This document shows positions 1 to 10,684 of a DNA stretch of 64,000 nt, in pieces (the stretch's first letter is position 1; every line of letters starts with the position of its first letter). The notes under the pieces are model-generated. The model searched no databases. It was not told where the DNA came from and saw only the letters and a list, made by a program, of their open reading frames with translations. Source of the stretch: Taxawa tesnikishii (nom. ined.) (lineage: Eukaryota; Ascomycota; Dothideomycetes; Dothideales); contig JAPDRO010000002.1 of the NCBI GenBank assembly GCA_030247885.1, positions 1,116,001 to 1,180,000 of the forward strand, written 5' to 3'. A program made the translations under genes and the position numbers.

Positions 1-2
1 CA

Positions 3-1667
3 GAAAATCTCTTGTCCTACACCAATAACGACGGTGAACTCTACTTGCACACGGATTTCGTGCCGGCTGAGTACGCATCACTGCTTCGAAAGACCCTCTG
101 TCCAGCGCCTCTGAACAACGAACTGTTTGCTGAAGCCTCCGACAATGTCGGGCGACAACAGATGGCTGGCGTAAAGCAACCGGCTCCGGATGGTTACCAT
201 AGAGATGGAACACCAGACTCGCTTGACGAGATCCTTGGACCTGACGCCATGTCTGAGGGTGGGGAGCCTTTCATCGAAGACGACGATGGCGCCGGATATG
301 CAGAAGTAACGAATGGCAACGGCAAACGTCCAGCGTCTAATCTTCTGGCCCCATATGCAAAGCGACCCTCGAGCTACCGGTCATCATGGCAGCCTCGTTT
401 GCATGAACCTTTCCAACCTGGGAGTACGCCGTGGCGCGGCAACCGGAGGTATCTTTGCCTGAACCTGACTGGCTTCATCTGGACGGTGGACCAGGAAACT
501 CACCATACAATAACCGTTGAATTCTATGACCGAGCACTGCACCGAGACTTCCATTTCACGGATCCGTTTCTTTATGACAAGGCCTGCCTAGGTGAGCATG
601 GCGCGGCGTTTGCATGTCCGGCATCAGATCAACATCCCAGCATGATCTATTATCGGCCCCACGAAACATGGACAGCAAGGACTGACTGGAGGACGCAACT
701 TCCAGCCGGCGAGGAAGTCACAACGTTGAGTCTGAGCACGAGCTGTGTGGTTGTGACCACGAACAAGGGCTACGTCAGAGTATATACGCTCTTCGGCGTT
801 CCTTTCCGTGTGTACAGACAGAAGAGTATGCCCGCAGTAGCCTCTGCATCATGGCGAGACTACGTTCTCACTATCGGCAACGGCCCCGTCGGTGGCAACG
901 GCACAAGCAAGCTCATATACACTGTTGAAAATGTCAAGCGCGACGAGGTTTGCCAGAACGAGGATACTCTCCCGCTGCCCGAGGGTGCTGAGCTTCGCAG
1001 CGTGTTCTGGTCGGACAAGGGAGACCCGTGCGTCTACGATTCCGATGGCGTGTTGCTCATCCTGCTGCACTGGCGGACGCCAGGACAGGCGAAGTGGGTT
1101 CCCCTACTTGACACCACACAGATGGAACGATTAGCGGGTGGCCGCAAGGACGAAAGCTACTGGCCCGTCGCCGTGGCCATGAACAAGTTTCATTGCATCA
1201 TTCTCAAGGGCGGTGAGAAATATCCTTACTTTCCGAGGCCGTTGCTGTCAGACTTCGATTTCAAGGTCCCCATAGCAGGCAGAGAGAAGGACGACGACGA
1301 CGAAGACGGTGAAAGCGAGACCCAACGGCTCGAAGAGCAATTCGTTCGTAACTCAGTCCTATTGGATCTCCAGGACGATCTGGTTCAGAACACCAACGCT
1401 ACGCATTCACAGAAGACGGAAGTCGCGCAGAGAGAGGTTGATGTCGATAAAGTTCTTCTGCAGTTGCTAGCAGCTGAGTGCAGGGAGGGCGAGGAACGCG
1501 GTATGAGGGCACTGGAAATTGTAGGCTTGATGAAAGATAGGACGGGCAGGATGTTAGAGGCCGCTGGAAAGATTGCGGCAAGATTCAATAGGGAGGTTCT
1601 GGGTGAGAAGATCACGCAGCTTGCAGAGAGGAGGCTTGTTGGATTAGCGGATGAGGACGAGCTTTAG
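3..1667 (+). CDS. sepB: Ctf4/SepB/AND-1 replisome adaptor, C-terminal part (5' end outside window)
   Basis: The open frame is already running at the left edge and ends at TAG 1665-1667, giving about 554 residues. The first third is acidic and loose (GPDAMSEGGEPFIEDDDG). From about residue 130 it matches the mid domain of Mcl1/Ctf4/WDHD1 proteins, with the block ending in RRYLCLNLTGFIWTVDQ and then FHFTDPFLYDKACLGEHGAA, a beta-propeller-type domain. An acidic linker (DDDDEDGES) and a helical C-terminal bundle follow. In the family this protein trimerises and tethers DNA polymerase alpha and the CMG helicase at the fork. In Aspergillus SepB is needed for chromosome stability and septation. The N-terminal WD40 repeats lie upstream of the window. 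No frame slip is visible. Confidence in the family is high; the chosen first in-window codon is only a boundary. Confidence 0.9.
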   Translation, partial: ENLLSYTNNDGELYLHTDFVPAEYASLLRKTLCPAPLNNELFAEASDNVGRQQMAGVKQPAPDGYHRDGTPDSLDEILGPDAMSEGGEPFIEDDDGAGYAEVTNGNGKRPASNLLAPYAKRPSSYRSSWQPRLHEPFQPGSTPWRGNRRYLCLNLTGFIWTVDQETHHTITVEFYDRALHRDFHFTDPFLYDKACLGEHGAAFACPASDQHPSMIYYRPHETWTARTDWRTQLPAGEEVTTLSLSTSCVVVTTNKGYVRVYTLFGVPFRVYRQKSMPAVASASWRDYVLTIGNGPVGGNGTSKLIYTVENVKRDEVCQNEDTLPLPEGAELRSVFWSDKGDPCVYDSDGVLLILLHWRTPGQAKWVPLLDTTQMERLAGGRKDESYWPVAVAMNKFHCIILKGGEKYPYFPRPLLSDFDFKVPIAGREKDDDDEDGESETQRLEEQFVRNSVLLDLQDDLVQNTNATHSQKTEVAQREVDVDKVLLQLLAAECREGEERGMRALEIVGLMKDRTGRMLEAAGKIAARFNREVLGEKITQLAERRLVGLADEDEL

Positions 1668-1904
1668 ACGTATGGATGAGGCCATATTGCGTGTCCTTTT
1701 TCCCACTGAGATCAAGACAATCAAGGCAAAGTTCCTGACTTCTGCTGCACGAATTGTTCTCTTCCGAGGGTATCTTAGTCCGCCGAATTTTCCGATCCGG
1801 TCCATATGATGTTACCGCATCGATGAAGGATGCATGCGTACGGAACATTCTCTCGCGCAGTGTGCCACCAAACGCGTTGGTCTCTCAAACTATCCCACTA
1901 CCAC

Positions 1905-2632
1905 TCAAGCAGCAAAGTCCTCACTCAATCTTCTCTCCTTCATCTCCAACACCGTGAACATAATTGCCCCACCCGGTACGTCTTTAATCGGGTTTTCCTC
2001 CCCTTCACTTGCCCAGCCCACTGGTTCCCCAAACCCACATTTGCGATAGAACCCCTCCTTCCCCTTCGCAGCCACCAACCCTGCCACCACACCCTCCTCC
2101 CGCGCCTTCTCCACTCCCCACCTCACCAGCTCCCTTCCATGGCCCTGCCCTTGCGCAGCCGTGCTGACGCCACACAGTGCGAGATCGAAGCAATCCTTGC
2201 GCTCCTCCGTAGCCCAGTAGTGATCGATGAACGGATGAGCGCGAGCCAGGATATCCACTCTGCTGGGGTCCGCCGCTCGATTCTTCCAAAGCTTGCTCTC
2301 GACCCTGGTCCACCATTTCATAACCCAACCCGCTAGCCTTCCCCAGACGCTCTGTTGCTCGCGAAGCGCAGCCGCTCTCGCCCCTCGCCATTCCCAGACC
2401 GCGACGCCGGTGATGGCAGAGCGTGACGAGGAGGGATAGGATACTAGAATAAGGCAGGCCGGATCGAAGAATTCACGACGCAGGCGCCGCAGGAAGAACA
2501 GGTACATATCGCCTGGGTAGGTGTGACGGTGCGGATGCATGATGGGGCCGAAGAGCTCTTCATCAAAAAGGCGGAGGCCGCGCAGTGAGCGGCTGGGGTT
2601 AGATCGCTCCAGGTTGCTGGCCGGATGGGCAT
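1905..2632 (-). CDS. GNAT-family N-acetyltransferase, reading frame slipped near 2567
   Basis: Two overlapping minus-strand frames join into one GNAT protein of about 240 residues. The first starts at ATG 2632 with MPIRPATWSDL and an AASAF helix. The second continues with DEELFGPIMHPHRHTYP and a C-terminal acetyl-CoA binding region, GVSTAAQGQGHGRELVRWG, which is the Q/RxxGxG/A loop, followed by FYRKCGFGEP. The join needs one extra base in the five-base A run at 2565-2569. Fungal relatives of this type carry exactly the sequence across the join, so I read it as one gene. The substrate is unknown; close fungal relatives are only called GNAT proteins. The slip could be an assembly error or a real mutation; the protein is otherwise well preserved. 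Confidence 0.75.
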
Positions 2633-3083
2633 TTTTGACTTTTGGTTCCGGCCCTGGCTCCGGTGTGTTATATAGGATGAGGAAGATCTGGATGAAGATG
2701 TCCTACAAGTGCTGGCATAAGAAATGCTGTTGATGGAATGGATTCTCTCGATTGTTGTAATCCAATGTGATGATCAGGATGAAGACGAACAAACCCTCAG
2801 CATATGTTCTGGTTTTTCTTCTTCTTCTTTTTACAAACTCGCAATGTAGAGGAGGAACTAAACGCTGAAAAGAAAAGTAGTTTTCTGGTTGATAGATATG
2901 TTTGTAACTGCAGATGAGTCAGAGCCGTGCGACTTGGCCAAGATTGGCATGTACAAGCCGCCGCGTTCCTCGCTTCCAGCTGCGCAGGCACATGAACAAG
3001 ACGAGGGTTCGAAAAAGAGGAGGGTTTCGAAAAGCGAGCTCGCCGTCCTTGCTCCCAGAAAGAGTGTTGTTTGGGCAAAAGAC
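2633..3083. other. Gene-free stretch between GNAT gene and tRNA
   Basis: About 450 bases with only short unconvincing frames. A pyrimidine-rich tract lies at about 2815-2835. I see no gene here; it probably holds the GNAT promoter. Confidence 0.5.
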
Positions 3084-3180
3084 TGCTCCCTCTGAGAATC
3101 GAACTCAGATTATCGGATGTCCCAAGCTCCGCTTGAGTCAGACTATGAGACCGATGTACTAACCATTATACTAAGGAAGC
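3084..3180 (-). tRNA. tRNA-Met(CAT), elongator type, with 25-nt intron
   Basis: The minus strand folds as a full tRNA. The acceptor GCTTCCT (3174-3180) pairs with AGGGAGC and is followed by discriminator A at 3084. The T arm is CTGAG-TTCGATT-CTCAG. The anticodon arm is TCGGT-CTCATAA-TCCGA, with a T-T mismatch closing the loop as in yeast elongator tRNA-Met, and the anticodon reads CAT. A 25-nt intron sits in the canonical place one base 3' of the anticodon. Gene length is 97, which gives a 72-nt mature tRNA. Confidence 0.93.
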
Positions 3181-3531
3181 CATGATCTCATATCTTTGTG
3201 TAATTTGTACATAACTCAGTTGGTACAGCACGGCAATGGCAGTGCTGTTTAAAACCGCGTGAACATGAAAGATACTGCTCGAAAGATGGCCAGAACAGGT
3301 GCTGGGTCTTGCAAAACATCCTTCGCGATGGCTTGGTTACATATGATGACCTCATCAGACCTCAACCAACAAATCCCTGCGCGTTGTGCTCCTCGTCTTC
3401 TGTTCGTGCAGCTTCTGAGGACAACGTGTCTTGCGAGGTCTGTTACTAAGAAACAAGCCCTCCACGGTCTCAAGCGTATAAAAGACGTTGGCCTGAGACC
3501 TGTTGCCTAAGTCATAATGCTCCAAAGCAAA
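3181..3531. other. Gene-free stretch between tRNA and dehydrogenase
   Basis: About 350 bases without a convincing frame. A tRNA D-arm-like string (AACTCAGTTGGTA) occurs near 3213, but no partner arms could be found. Confidence 0.45.
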
Positions 3532-4555
3532 CTACTCGGTCTTCGACTTTCTCTTCTCAATTCCCTCACTCATCAACCTCGCAACATCTTCCCTCGTCTT
3601 CCCATTCACCCTTCTCTCCGTCTTCTCCTTACCTAGCTCAGTTCCGTTCGCTACAAGCTCGTACGTCCTGGCGATCCCGTTGAAAATGTTCTCCTCGTCC
3701 TCAAAGCCGCCGTCTTCAGCAAACGTCGCCCCGATCTCCTCCATCTCTCGCACCCAGCGGTACGCCTTGGGTGGCATACCTGTAATAGAGCCAGACATTT
3801 CCAGCGACTTGGGACTATAGCGCTCTAGATGTGCCGCCAGCTCGGGCAAAACATTCAGCCGGTGCGCTGTTGTGAAGGACTGAATGGCGAGCGCGGTAAA
3901 CCCCTTAGTCAACGATGCGAAACACATCTTCAACCCCGACGCGCCGCCTATCTTATCGGATACGTGCTGCGTGTTGAGCACCTCCGCCAGTTCTGGGCCG
4001 CCAGGGCGCGCTTCAGAGAGCTTGAACGGCCCGGACAGAGGGATGCTCGGCCTTACCCATGAGCCGTCCTCTTTGGGACGCGGCGGTGGCCCGATGATGC
4101 CGCCGTCGATAAGCCTGATCTTTTCCGCCACAGGCTTGAACAGATCTTCCATGGCACGGGCAGAGCGTGGGGATACAGCGTTCAGATCCAGATAGTAAAG
4201 TGGGCTAGATCGGGCGTTGAAGGACGCAGACGTGGCAACATTGAACACACGCTGTGCGGTCGCCAGAGCATCACGAGGAGGCACGATCGAGAGGATGTAG
4301 TCTGCTTGCGCGGCTAGCTCCTCGTCTGTGTTTACCAGGTGCACGGGAACGGATTCGGCACGGGCGTGAGTGTCTTTGCTGTGACAACACGTCAGTAATT
4401 AACTATCAGGTGTTGCAGAGATGCAGCACTGCTCGATACCTTCTGCCAGTGATGTTTGTAATGACTCTAAACTTGTTCGCTGCGAGCAGCTTGGCGACTC
4501 CGAGGCCCATGTCGCCGATGGAGAGGATGCCAAGCGTAGCCAGAGGACTCGCCAT
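3532..4555 (-). CDS. 6-phosphogluconate dehydrogenase-like NAD(P) oxidoreductase with DUF1932-type C-terminus
   Basis: Two exons, 4440-4555 and 3532-4378, are separated by a 61-nt intron (donor GTATCG, acceptor ACAG) and encode 320 residues. Exon 1 gives the Rossmann start MASPLATLGILSIGDMG, a GxGxMG variant, so it binds NAD(P). The middle has LYYLDLNAVSP and LIDGGIIGPPP, typical of beta-hydroxyacid dehydrogenase relatives. The C-terminal helical part (GLKMCFASLTKGFTALAIQS) fits the DUF1932 domain that replaces the usual dimerisation domain in this subgroup. The lysine-bearing GGASGLKMCFA stretch is the likely catalytic helix. The substrate is not known; relatives are annotated only as 6PGDH-like. 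The frame is clean across the splice. The frame around the ATG at 4555 and the intact Rossmann motif decide the start. Confidence 0.85.
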
Positions 4556-5079
4556 ATTTAGTCTGTTCCGTGTGTATCGAAACCGCTCTCAAGACAGCGT
4601 AACACAATGCATATAAGAAGATGTCCAAGGTGTAATTGTAATGCTTCAGGCAGCCTGTCGGCGTCGTCGGCAGAACTACGACCGGAAGGGATGCAAGATG
4701 AGTTATTCGCTGCAGCCCTGATACAAGCTTTCACGTGTTAGACAGCTATGAGCGACTGAACAATTCAAAGATTCAACATGCTGTAAGATATAATCACGCA
4801 AGTCTTCGACAAACGGTCTTTATGGTTTTGACGTGGAGACAAAAAACGCACGTGACAGTGACGAGATGGAGGGTCTCAGCCCTGTAGTTTCAAGGTTTAG
4901 CGTAGACTGGACCCTGCGGAACTTCGTCACAACGAGCACTTTCCGAGGATCTTTCCCAAGCCTTCCACAAGTGATTCGTGTGAAGCGTGCTCTTGCTGAC
5001 GCTCACCTGTGTACGTACGACACCAAACACTCCGCGATGGTGCATGCATAAATCGTTTTCCTAGTTGTTCACTGCAAAT
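4556..5079. other. Shared upstream region of two divergent genes
   Basis: About 520 bases between the divergent starts of the dehydrogenase (minus) and the F-box gene (plus). Only short overlapping frames are present. It presumably holds both promoters; I recognise no specific site. Confidence 0.4.
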
Positions 5080-7400
5080 ATGGCGGAAGCCCCTCATACG
5101 CGCCGTTCCACCCGTCAAGCAAATACCCGAAAGCGATCGCAGTATGCAGAACCGGACACCGACGATGATTTCAGCACCGCATCAAATAGCGCGAGCGCAG
5201 ACGAATTTACTCCACCTAAGAAGGTCAAAATAACGAAGGCCAAAGCACCTCTGCCCCGAACACGATCGAAGGCGCCCAAGTCCGCATTGACAAAGACTTC
5301 GCCACATACCAACCCCAGACGTTCACATGTAAGAAAAGCCAAGGCTCATGCGCCAGTAGCGGCGGCGCCCGTCATACCGAGTGACGGCGTGTGCCCTGCA
5401 TGGTCGACCCTCCCGTATGAGATCTTGTTGCAGATATTCCGGTATGCGTATGACGCAGACCAGTCTCCGAAGTAAGTGGCGGTGTCTTTCGTTTCAGCAT
5501 TTTGCGCTGCGCATCGCGCATACACATCCATGATCCTGTGAGGCTAACTGATGCACAGTGAATCAGCTAGTACTCCTCTTTGGCTTCTGCGGGCGGCACG
5601 TAAGGTGTGCCGTTCATTTGCGGAGCCTGCATTGACTACTTTCTACGATAATCCGGCATTGTCTGTACCACAGCACCTGCACCATTTCCTTGAGCTTCTA
5701 GAGATACCGGCTCCTCGACGTGTGTTCAACTACAATGCGAAGATCAGACGCCTGGAATTAAGCGCACGATCCTTAGCTAGCGCAGTTAACGGGAAAGATC
5801 CCTTCGATCTTGGCCTATTGATACCGGAGTTACCACAACTGAACGAGATTGTCATCACGCATCCACGGGATCGACCGCCGTACAGGGTGCAGAAGACGTC
5901 TCGTTGGACGTATCCTCTCAGTCTGTTTGCAGCGCTCGACCAGAACAGCAAGCAGCTCAAGGGCTGGCGGTGGAATGTTTTGTTAATGGAGCAAGGCAAA
6001 AAGCGGCAGCTTACAGAGTACGTTAGCCCGTCGTTCTTTTCTCGAACAATGGCTAATTTCCACCATAGCGCCTGCGCATTCATCGGATCTGTGCATTCTA
6101 TGCCCGCGTTTCAGAGCCTGCAGCACCTGGAGATTGCCAACTTCAGTAACGATGCGCGCCCCTCAAACACGTCAGGCCCATTGCAGCCTGGAGACGAAGA
6201 GGCACTTGCTAGTGCTATTGCCAGCTTGCCGAAACTAAAATCCTTGGTCGTCGAGTCGAGTGAGCTTCTGACCGCGCATTTCTTTGAGAAATTGCCACGG
6301 AGCTTGCGAAGCCTGAGGATTGCCAACTGTACAACTCTTGATTCGGACATACTGTACAACTACCTCTCAGGCGAAGGTGGCTCATGGTGAGTGACCTGGT
6401 TCTCTTCCATTCCTTCCATTATGAAATACGCATTTGTCCTTTCACATCATCTTGAAGCATTCGGCTAACGCAGTTGTCCAGTCAACTAAGACACTTGATA
6501 CTGGACTACAATCCTCGCCTCGATCTCGCGTTTCTGCCTACACTCAAGATGACGTGCCCTCATCTGCAGGAGCTGAAGATGGATTTGCACTACTACAGTA
6601 CCCATTTCACCGTCGAAGACGCAGCACCGTTGTACGACTATCTGCTGGGCTCAGACGAGGTTCCAACATGGCCGACAACTTTGCGGACGCTGGAGCTGGT
6701 GCACCTACAGAACTGGAGCACGCACGGAGACGCTGCACAGAACCTTTTCCGCTCACTGGTGGATAGTGCGGAGGAACTACCCGATCTGCGACGATTGGTT
6801 TTACACGCGCACATCAATATATCCTGGCGTGACCGCGCAGCCTTCCGGGACCAATGGATCGAGCGCCTACGACGGGTCTACCAGCGGTATTCTGAGGACC
6901 CTGGTCCCAACCTTGCTTCACTCAAAGCTTTCCGCTTGTGGAAAGATATGCAGGTCCCAGAACCAGGGTCTGTCCCCGAGGGTCGTCGGCTGAGTTATGT
7001 GCGAATCACTCCTCGCAAGCCCTCAGCGCAACCACTCGAGGAAACCTCAGACAGCGAACCATTGGCCAAGCGGCGCAGCAAACGTATTGCGGAGAAGCCC
7101 AGTCCACCACCGCCGAAGGAGCCAGAGCCCATAGCACCAAAGATGCGGCGGAGACGCGGTCGCAGAAACTCAGACGCTATATCCGTTGCATCGGATGATG
7201 GAGAGGTGGCGCAACCGGATTGGCGAAGCACGCCTGAAAAGTTTGTTCAGGGCATGTGCGATATTGTCGATATCAAGATTGACAACCAGAGGCCGAGGGA
7301 GCAGCAGTTCCACGAGAGCCATTTCCTCGATTCGGAAGTCAGTGGAGATGAGGAATGGACAGAAGGGCACGAGTTCGGCGATGACGGATATGCGTGGTAA
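5080..7400 (+). CDS. F-box and leucine-rich-repeat protein
   Basis: Three exons (5080-5471, 5559-6386, 6482-7400) with good GT-AG introns of 87 and 95 nt give 712 residues in one clean frame. The first 95 residues are basic and disordered. An F-box-like motif follows, CPAWSTLPYEILLQIFRYAY, at about residues 106-125. The middle contains irregular leucine-rich repeats (LPQLNEIVITHP, LQHLEIANFSND, LPKLKSLVVESS, LRSLRIANCTT, LRHLILDYNP). The tail is charged and rich in Ser/Pro/Arg with RRSKRIAEKPSPPP and ends very acidic. By family, F-box/LRR proteins recruit substrates to SCF ubiquitin ligases through Skp1; the substrate is unknown. The ATG at 5080 is chosen because MAEAPHTRRSTRQ begins the conserved-looking frame; an in-frame ATG lies five codons upstream. 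Confidence 0.82.
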
Positions 7401-8017
7401 GGTGAGCTGGACATGTTCTTGCGGATCTTGTCTTTTCGGGTTTGTATCGAATGGAGGAACGCTATGATGTTGTCAGGGACGGAGGTCTTCCGTGGAAAGG
7501 TGGCTATCGGGGAGCCTGGCTGGCATCAACAACCACGGCATGGACGGGGGACAAAGGACACGGTTCTTTGAGAATGTACGATTCAGCATGCTGTATGATA
7601 GGTTCGGAGAAAATACATGACAACACAAAGGTTTACTGTGAACTATGGACTTACATATGTTGCTGCCTACAAGACCTTGGTAAGGACAATGTTCAGAGTC
7701 TCTGTAAAACTCTACTGAAGACACGGTTGCGTGACAGAAGAATCGACTTTTCCGCTGAAGCGGTTTTCACCTACTTTGTACTCTGCGTCACGTTAAACGT
7801 TTTGTTTTTTGAACCAACCTACGACCAGTATCACTGTATAAACAGTCCTTGAGCTCCCGACGTATACAGCTTCTCTGGGCTCACGTCACACGGAAGCGGA
7901 GCTTGCCGGCACCGCATCAACAAGCAAATGTTCCCGTGCAAACAAAAACAGAACGACCAACATCCCCCCCCATCCCCCATCCCCCGCCCACTGTACGCGA
8001 CTTCAACGGTCTCCGCC
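7401..8017. other. Intergenic region upstream of bet1
   Basis: About 620 bases with no supported gene. A C-rich run (cccccccatcccccatccccc-like) lies just upstream of the bet1 ATG near 7965-7990 and is probably 5' UTR. Confidence 0.45.
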
Positions 8018-8818
8018 ATGGCGTCCCGGTTCCACCAGCGCGACACGCGCTCCTCGCTCTTCTCCTCCTACGACGCGCAAGCGCGCCCGCGCCCTCGTCC
8101 GCCTCGCCGGCTCCGCGCGCAGGAGCAGCGTACAACCCCTACGGCAACGGCAACGGCAACGGCGCGTACGGCGGTCACGGCCCCGGCGCGGGCGATCAGC
8201 AGCAGCAGCAGCAGCAGCCGCCGCCGAGCGGGGCAGCTACAGCGTCGCGTACGGAGGCGGCGAGCGGGCGTGGTCGACGGGCGGCGGCGGCGGCGGCGGC
8301 GGGTTCAGAAGCGCGACGCCGAATAGCAAGGGCCAGTACAGCGATGCGGTGCTCGCGGAGCTGGAGAGCCAGAATGACGACCAGGTGGGCGAGATGAGCC
8401 GCAAGGTCGCCTTGTTGAAGGATGTGAGTTTCGTGCCAAACTGGTTTTTTCTTCTTCCTGTTCACCTGCCCCCCCCTCTTCCTTCCTTCTTGTAACCCCC
8501 GGGGCGGTCTGAAGGGACGACCTTTCCTTTTTTCTTTTCTTCCCCTTCGAGATGGCGACGATCTTGTTTGCGGGAGAGGAGGGTTGTTGCTGATGTGTAG
8601 TGTTGCGATAGATTACGATCAAGATCGGCGACGAGATCAGGGATTCGACGGCATTTGCGGAGAAAATGAACGATCAGTTCGGCAATGCGAGTGTCAGGCT
8701 CAAGGGCACTATGAACAGGATGCTGAGGATGGCCGAGCGGACGGGTGTTGGCTGGAAGGTCTGGTTGGGCTTTTTCGCCTTCGTCGTCGTGCTTTTCTGG
8801 TACGTGTGGTTGTTTTGA
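8018..8818 (+). CDS. bet1: Bet1 Qc-SNARE, with two frame slips in the low-complexity N-terminus
   Basis: Starts MASRFHQRDTRSSLF at ATG 8018. Exon 1 ends at 8423 (GAT|GTGAGT) and exon 2 is 8612-8818. The C-terminal half is unmistakable Bet1: FRSATPNSKGQYSDAV, ELESQNDDQVGEMSR, IGDEIRDSTAFAEKM, then FGNASVRLKGTMNRMLRM and a tail anchor VWLGFFAFVVVLFWY. In the family it is the Qc-SNARE of ER-to-Golgi vesicle fusion, anchored by one C-terminal membrane helix. The N-terminal part crosses three frames: one slip near 8073 (before APSSASPAPRAGAAY) and one in the CAG/CCG repeat at about 8200-8226. Each behaves like one missing base, and exon 1 length is two short of a multiple of three. The intron-exon junction and the SNARE part are clean. 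Confidence 0.82.
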
Positions 8819-9056
8819 AGGGCCGGAAGATATGCATGACTTGCATGACTTGCATGGACGGCGTTGGGCAAGATACAGGGAAGGGAAAACTGGATTTGAG
8901 CATGGCGTTGGTGGAAGTGTTAGATCTTAAAGGGCATTGCACTGTTGTAATGGGTATCTCTGTAACAACAACAACAATAACAACAAGCAATACAGATCGC
9001 GAAGAGTGGTACTCTCGTCAGAGCATCGGACAGCGTGGAGTCGGTGGGCATCGGTC

Positions 9057-10186
9057 TTAGCAATTCGACCTGTCCCTTATGCCTCTCCTGCCCGTAACAG
9101 GGCTGCTTCCAATGAAGGAGCTGTCTAACAAGGAGCTGATATCCCGACTCCTTAGACTCCTCAAGCTTCTCGCGCCCACCGACTCCCTATTGTTCCTCAG
9201 CGATCGCCGACTGGCACCGCTCATCCCAAGCGCACTCTCGTCGATAATGTCTTCGGTCGTGTCCTCCAACTCCGTATCCGTATGTTCGTACTCTCCGGCC
9301 TCGGGTACACTGTCATCCAGATCCCGTTCCAGGCCCAGATCCTCTCTTTCACGCGCAACACCCGTCAGTTCTTCCTCCTCAAGCCTGGCATACCGTTCCT
9401 GCTCTTCCCGCTCCTGTGACGAGGAAGGGCGCTCGAGCATGCTGCCTTCGAGCAAGCTCTCCTCGTCCAGCGAGTTGAACGTGACGTCGCCCTCTGGGAC
9501 ATGCTCGTCCAGATCTCTCTCCTCCTCCTCCGCCTCCTCGATCTCTTCCTCGCAATCCTCCTCCTCATCTTCGTCTTCGTCTTCATCCTCCTCCTCCTCA
9601 TCCTCCACCATCCCACTCGCATCCGCATCCGGTATCTCCTCATCCAAGTCAACCCCCATCCTCGCCCTCTTCCCCGCCCTCGCCCTCGCCCTCAGCCCCT
9701 CCCGCCGCGCGCGCCCTCGCTTCCTCAGCCTCCTGCTGCGCCTGCATATCCAGCAACATCTGCTCGCGCCTCGCCTGCGCCTCCTGCTCCTCGCGCTCCA
9801 GCCGCTCCTCGGTCTCGGCCTGCAGCGTCTTGGCGATGCCCGGCGGCCGGATCCAGCCGGCGCCGAAGCGGCGGATGTTGGACTTGCGCTGCTCGATGGC
9901 GGCCTCGTCGCTGGCGAGCTGGACGAGCGAGGAGCGCGCGTTTTGCGCGGCTTGCTGCGTGCGTCGGCTGTGTGGCTGGGGCGGCGGCGGCGGCGGCGGC
10001 GGTGGTAGTAGTAGTAGTGCGGGGTTGGTGGGGACGGCGGTGAGGTCGTCGTACGGTCGTGGATGCGGGCTTAAGTGGAAGGCATGGTCCTGTTGTGAAA
10101 GGATCAGGAGATGTGATGGGTGGGTAGTTGGGGGGAGGAGAGGGGCTAGGTACACTGTGTGGGAGTATGAGCGGAAGCGATAGCAT
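9057..10186 (-). CDS. apc15: Anaphase-promoting complex subunit 15 (Apc15/Mnd2)
   Basis: Exon 1 is only 33 nt (10154-10186, MLSLPLILPHS). A 64-nt intron with branch-like CTGAT follows, then exon 2, 9057-10089. The conserved Apc15 signature is IRRFGAGWIRPPGIAKTLQ after a Pro-rich linker, followed by a helix of Glu/Arg (ERLEREEQEAQARREQ). The C-terminal half is strongly acidic (DEEEEDEDEDEDEEED) and contains DLDEHVPEGDVTFNS, typical of fungal Mnd2 relatives. By family it sits beside the mitotic checkpoint complex on the APC/C and helps Cdc20 turnover. A frame slip lies in the C5 run at 9653-9657. Here one base is extra, the opposite of most slips in this window. The start is chosen because fungal Apc15 proteins begin with an almost identical hydrophobic peptide followed by a Ser/Asp-His stretch. 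Confidence 0.82.
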
Positions 10187-10684
10187 GCTTGCTTGCCTCT
10201 CTGTCTGTGTCCCTTTTGGTCTGTCCTGGCGCTTTACGATTGCCAACCGGCTCGTTTGTACCGCAATCGAGGGATGATGTAGAGTGTATGTATATATATA
10301 TATACCTACATATATGTAAACAGCCGAAGCGCGGGGGTGAATTGGTGGCTCTGCACAGTGGGGTGGCCGAAAGAGGAAAGCGCGGCCAACTTCAACAACA
10401 CCTTCACCGTTCCTTCCCCGAGAGTAAACTGCGACAGGGCTTGTTTTGCATGCGCATACAACGCGACGATGTTACGAAAGTATCCATGTAAACGTCCCGC
10501 AACGGAAACGTAAGGCACCGTGTTGGATGCCAAGCCTCGTGACGTTGGGGACTCTGTCTCTGTGTCTTTGCCTTCCCTCACCACCAGCTCCCGTGCCCGT
10601 AACCCAACATGATCCAACCCTCCAATCCTTCCTTCCGACCGACCTCCAAATGCACCGGACAGTCAACATCTGTCCGCCGCGCGT
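10187..10684. other. Intergenic stretch with TA microsatellite
   Basis: No gene is supported in these roughly 500 bases. A (TA)n microsatellite lies at about 10287-10303 and a second TATATG string follows it. Confidence 0.5.

Noticed and set aside
3205-3260. tRNA-like D-arm string
   Set aside because: No matching acceptor, anticodon or T arm could be placed around it.
8018-8424. An extra intron inside bet1 exon 1 to explain the frame changes
   Set aside because: No good GT-AG pair fits, and the sequence on both sides of each change reads as typical Bet1 linker, so one-base slips are simpler.
9079-10043. Ser-rich plus-strand frames of 309 and 180 codons
   Set aside because: Antisense of the acidic apc15 tail; poly-Ser is the complement of Glu/Asp codon runs.
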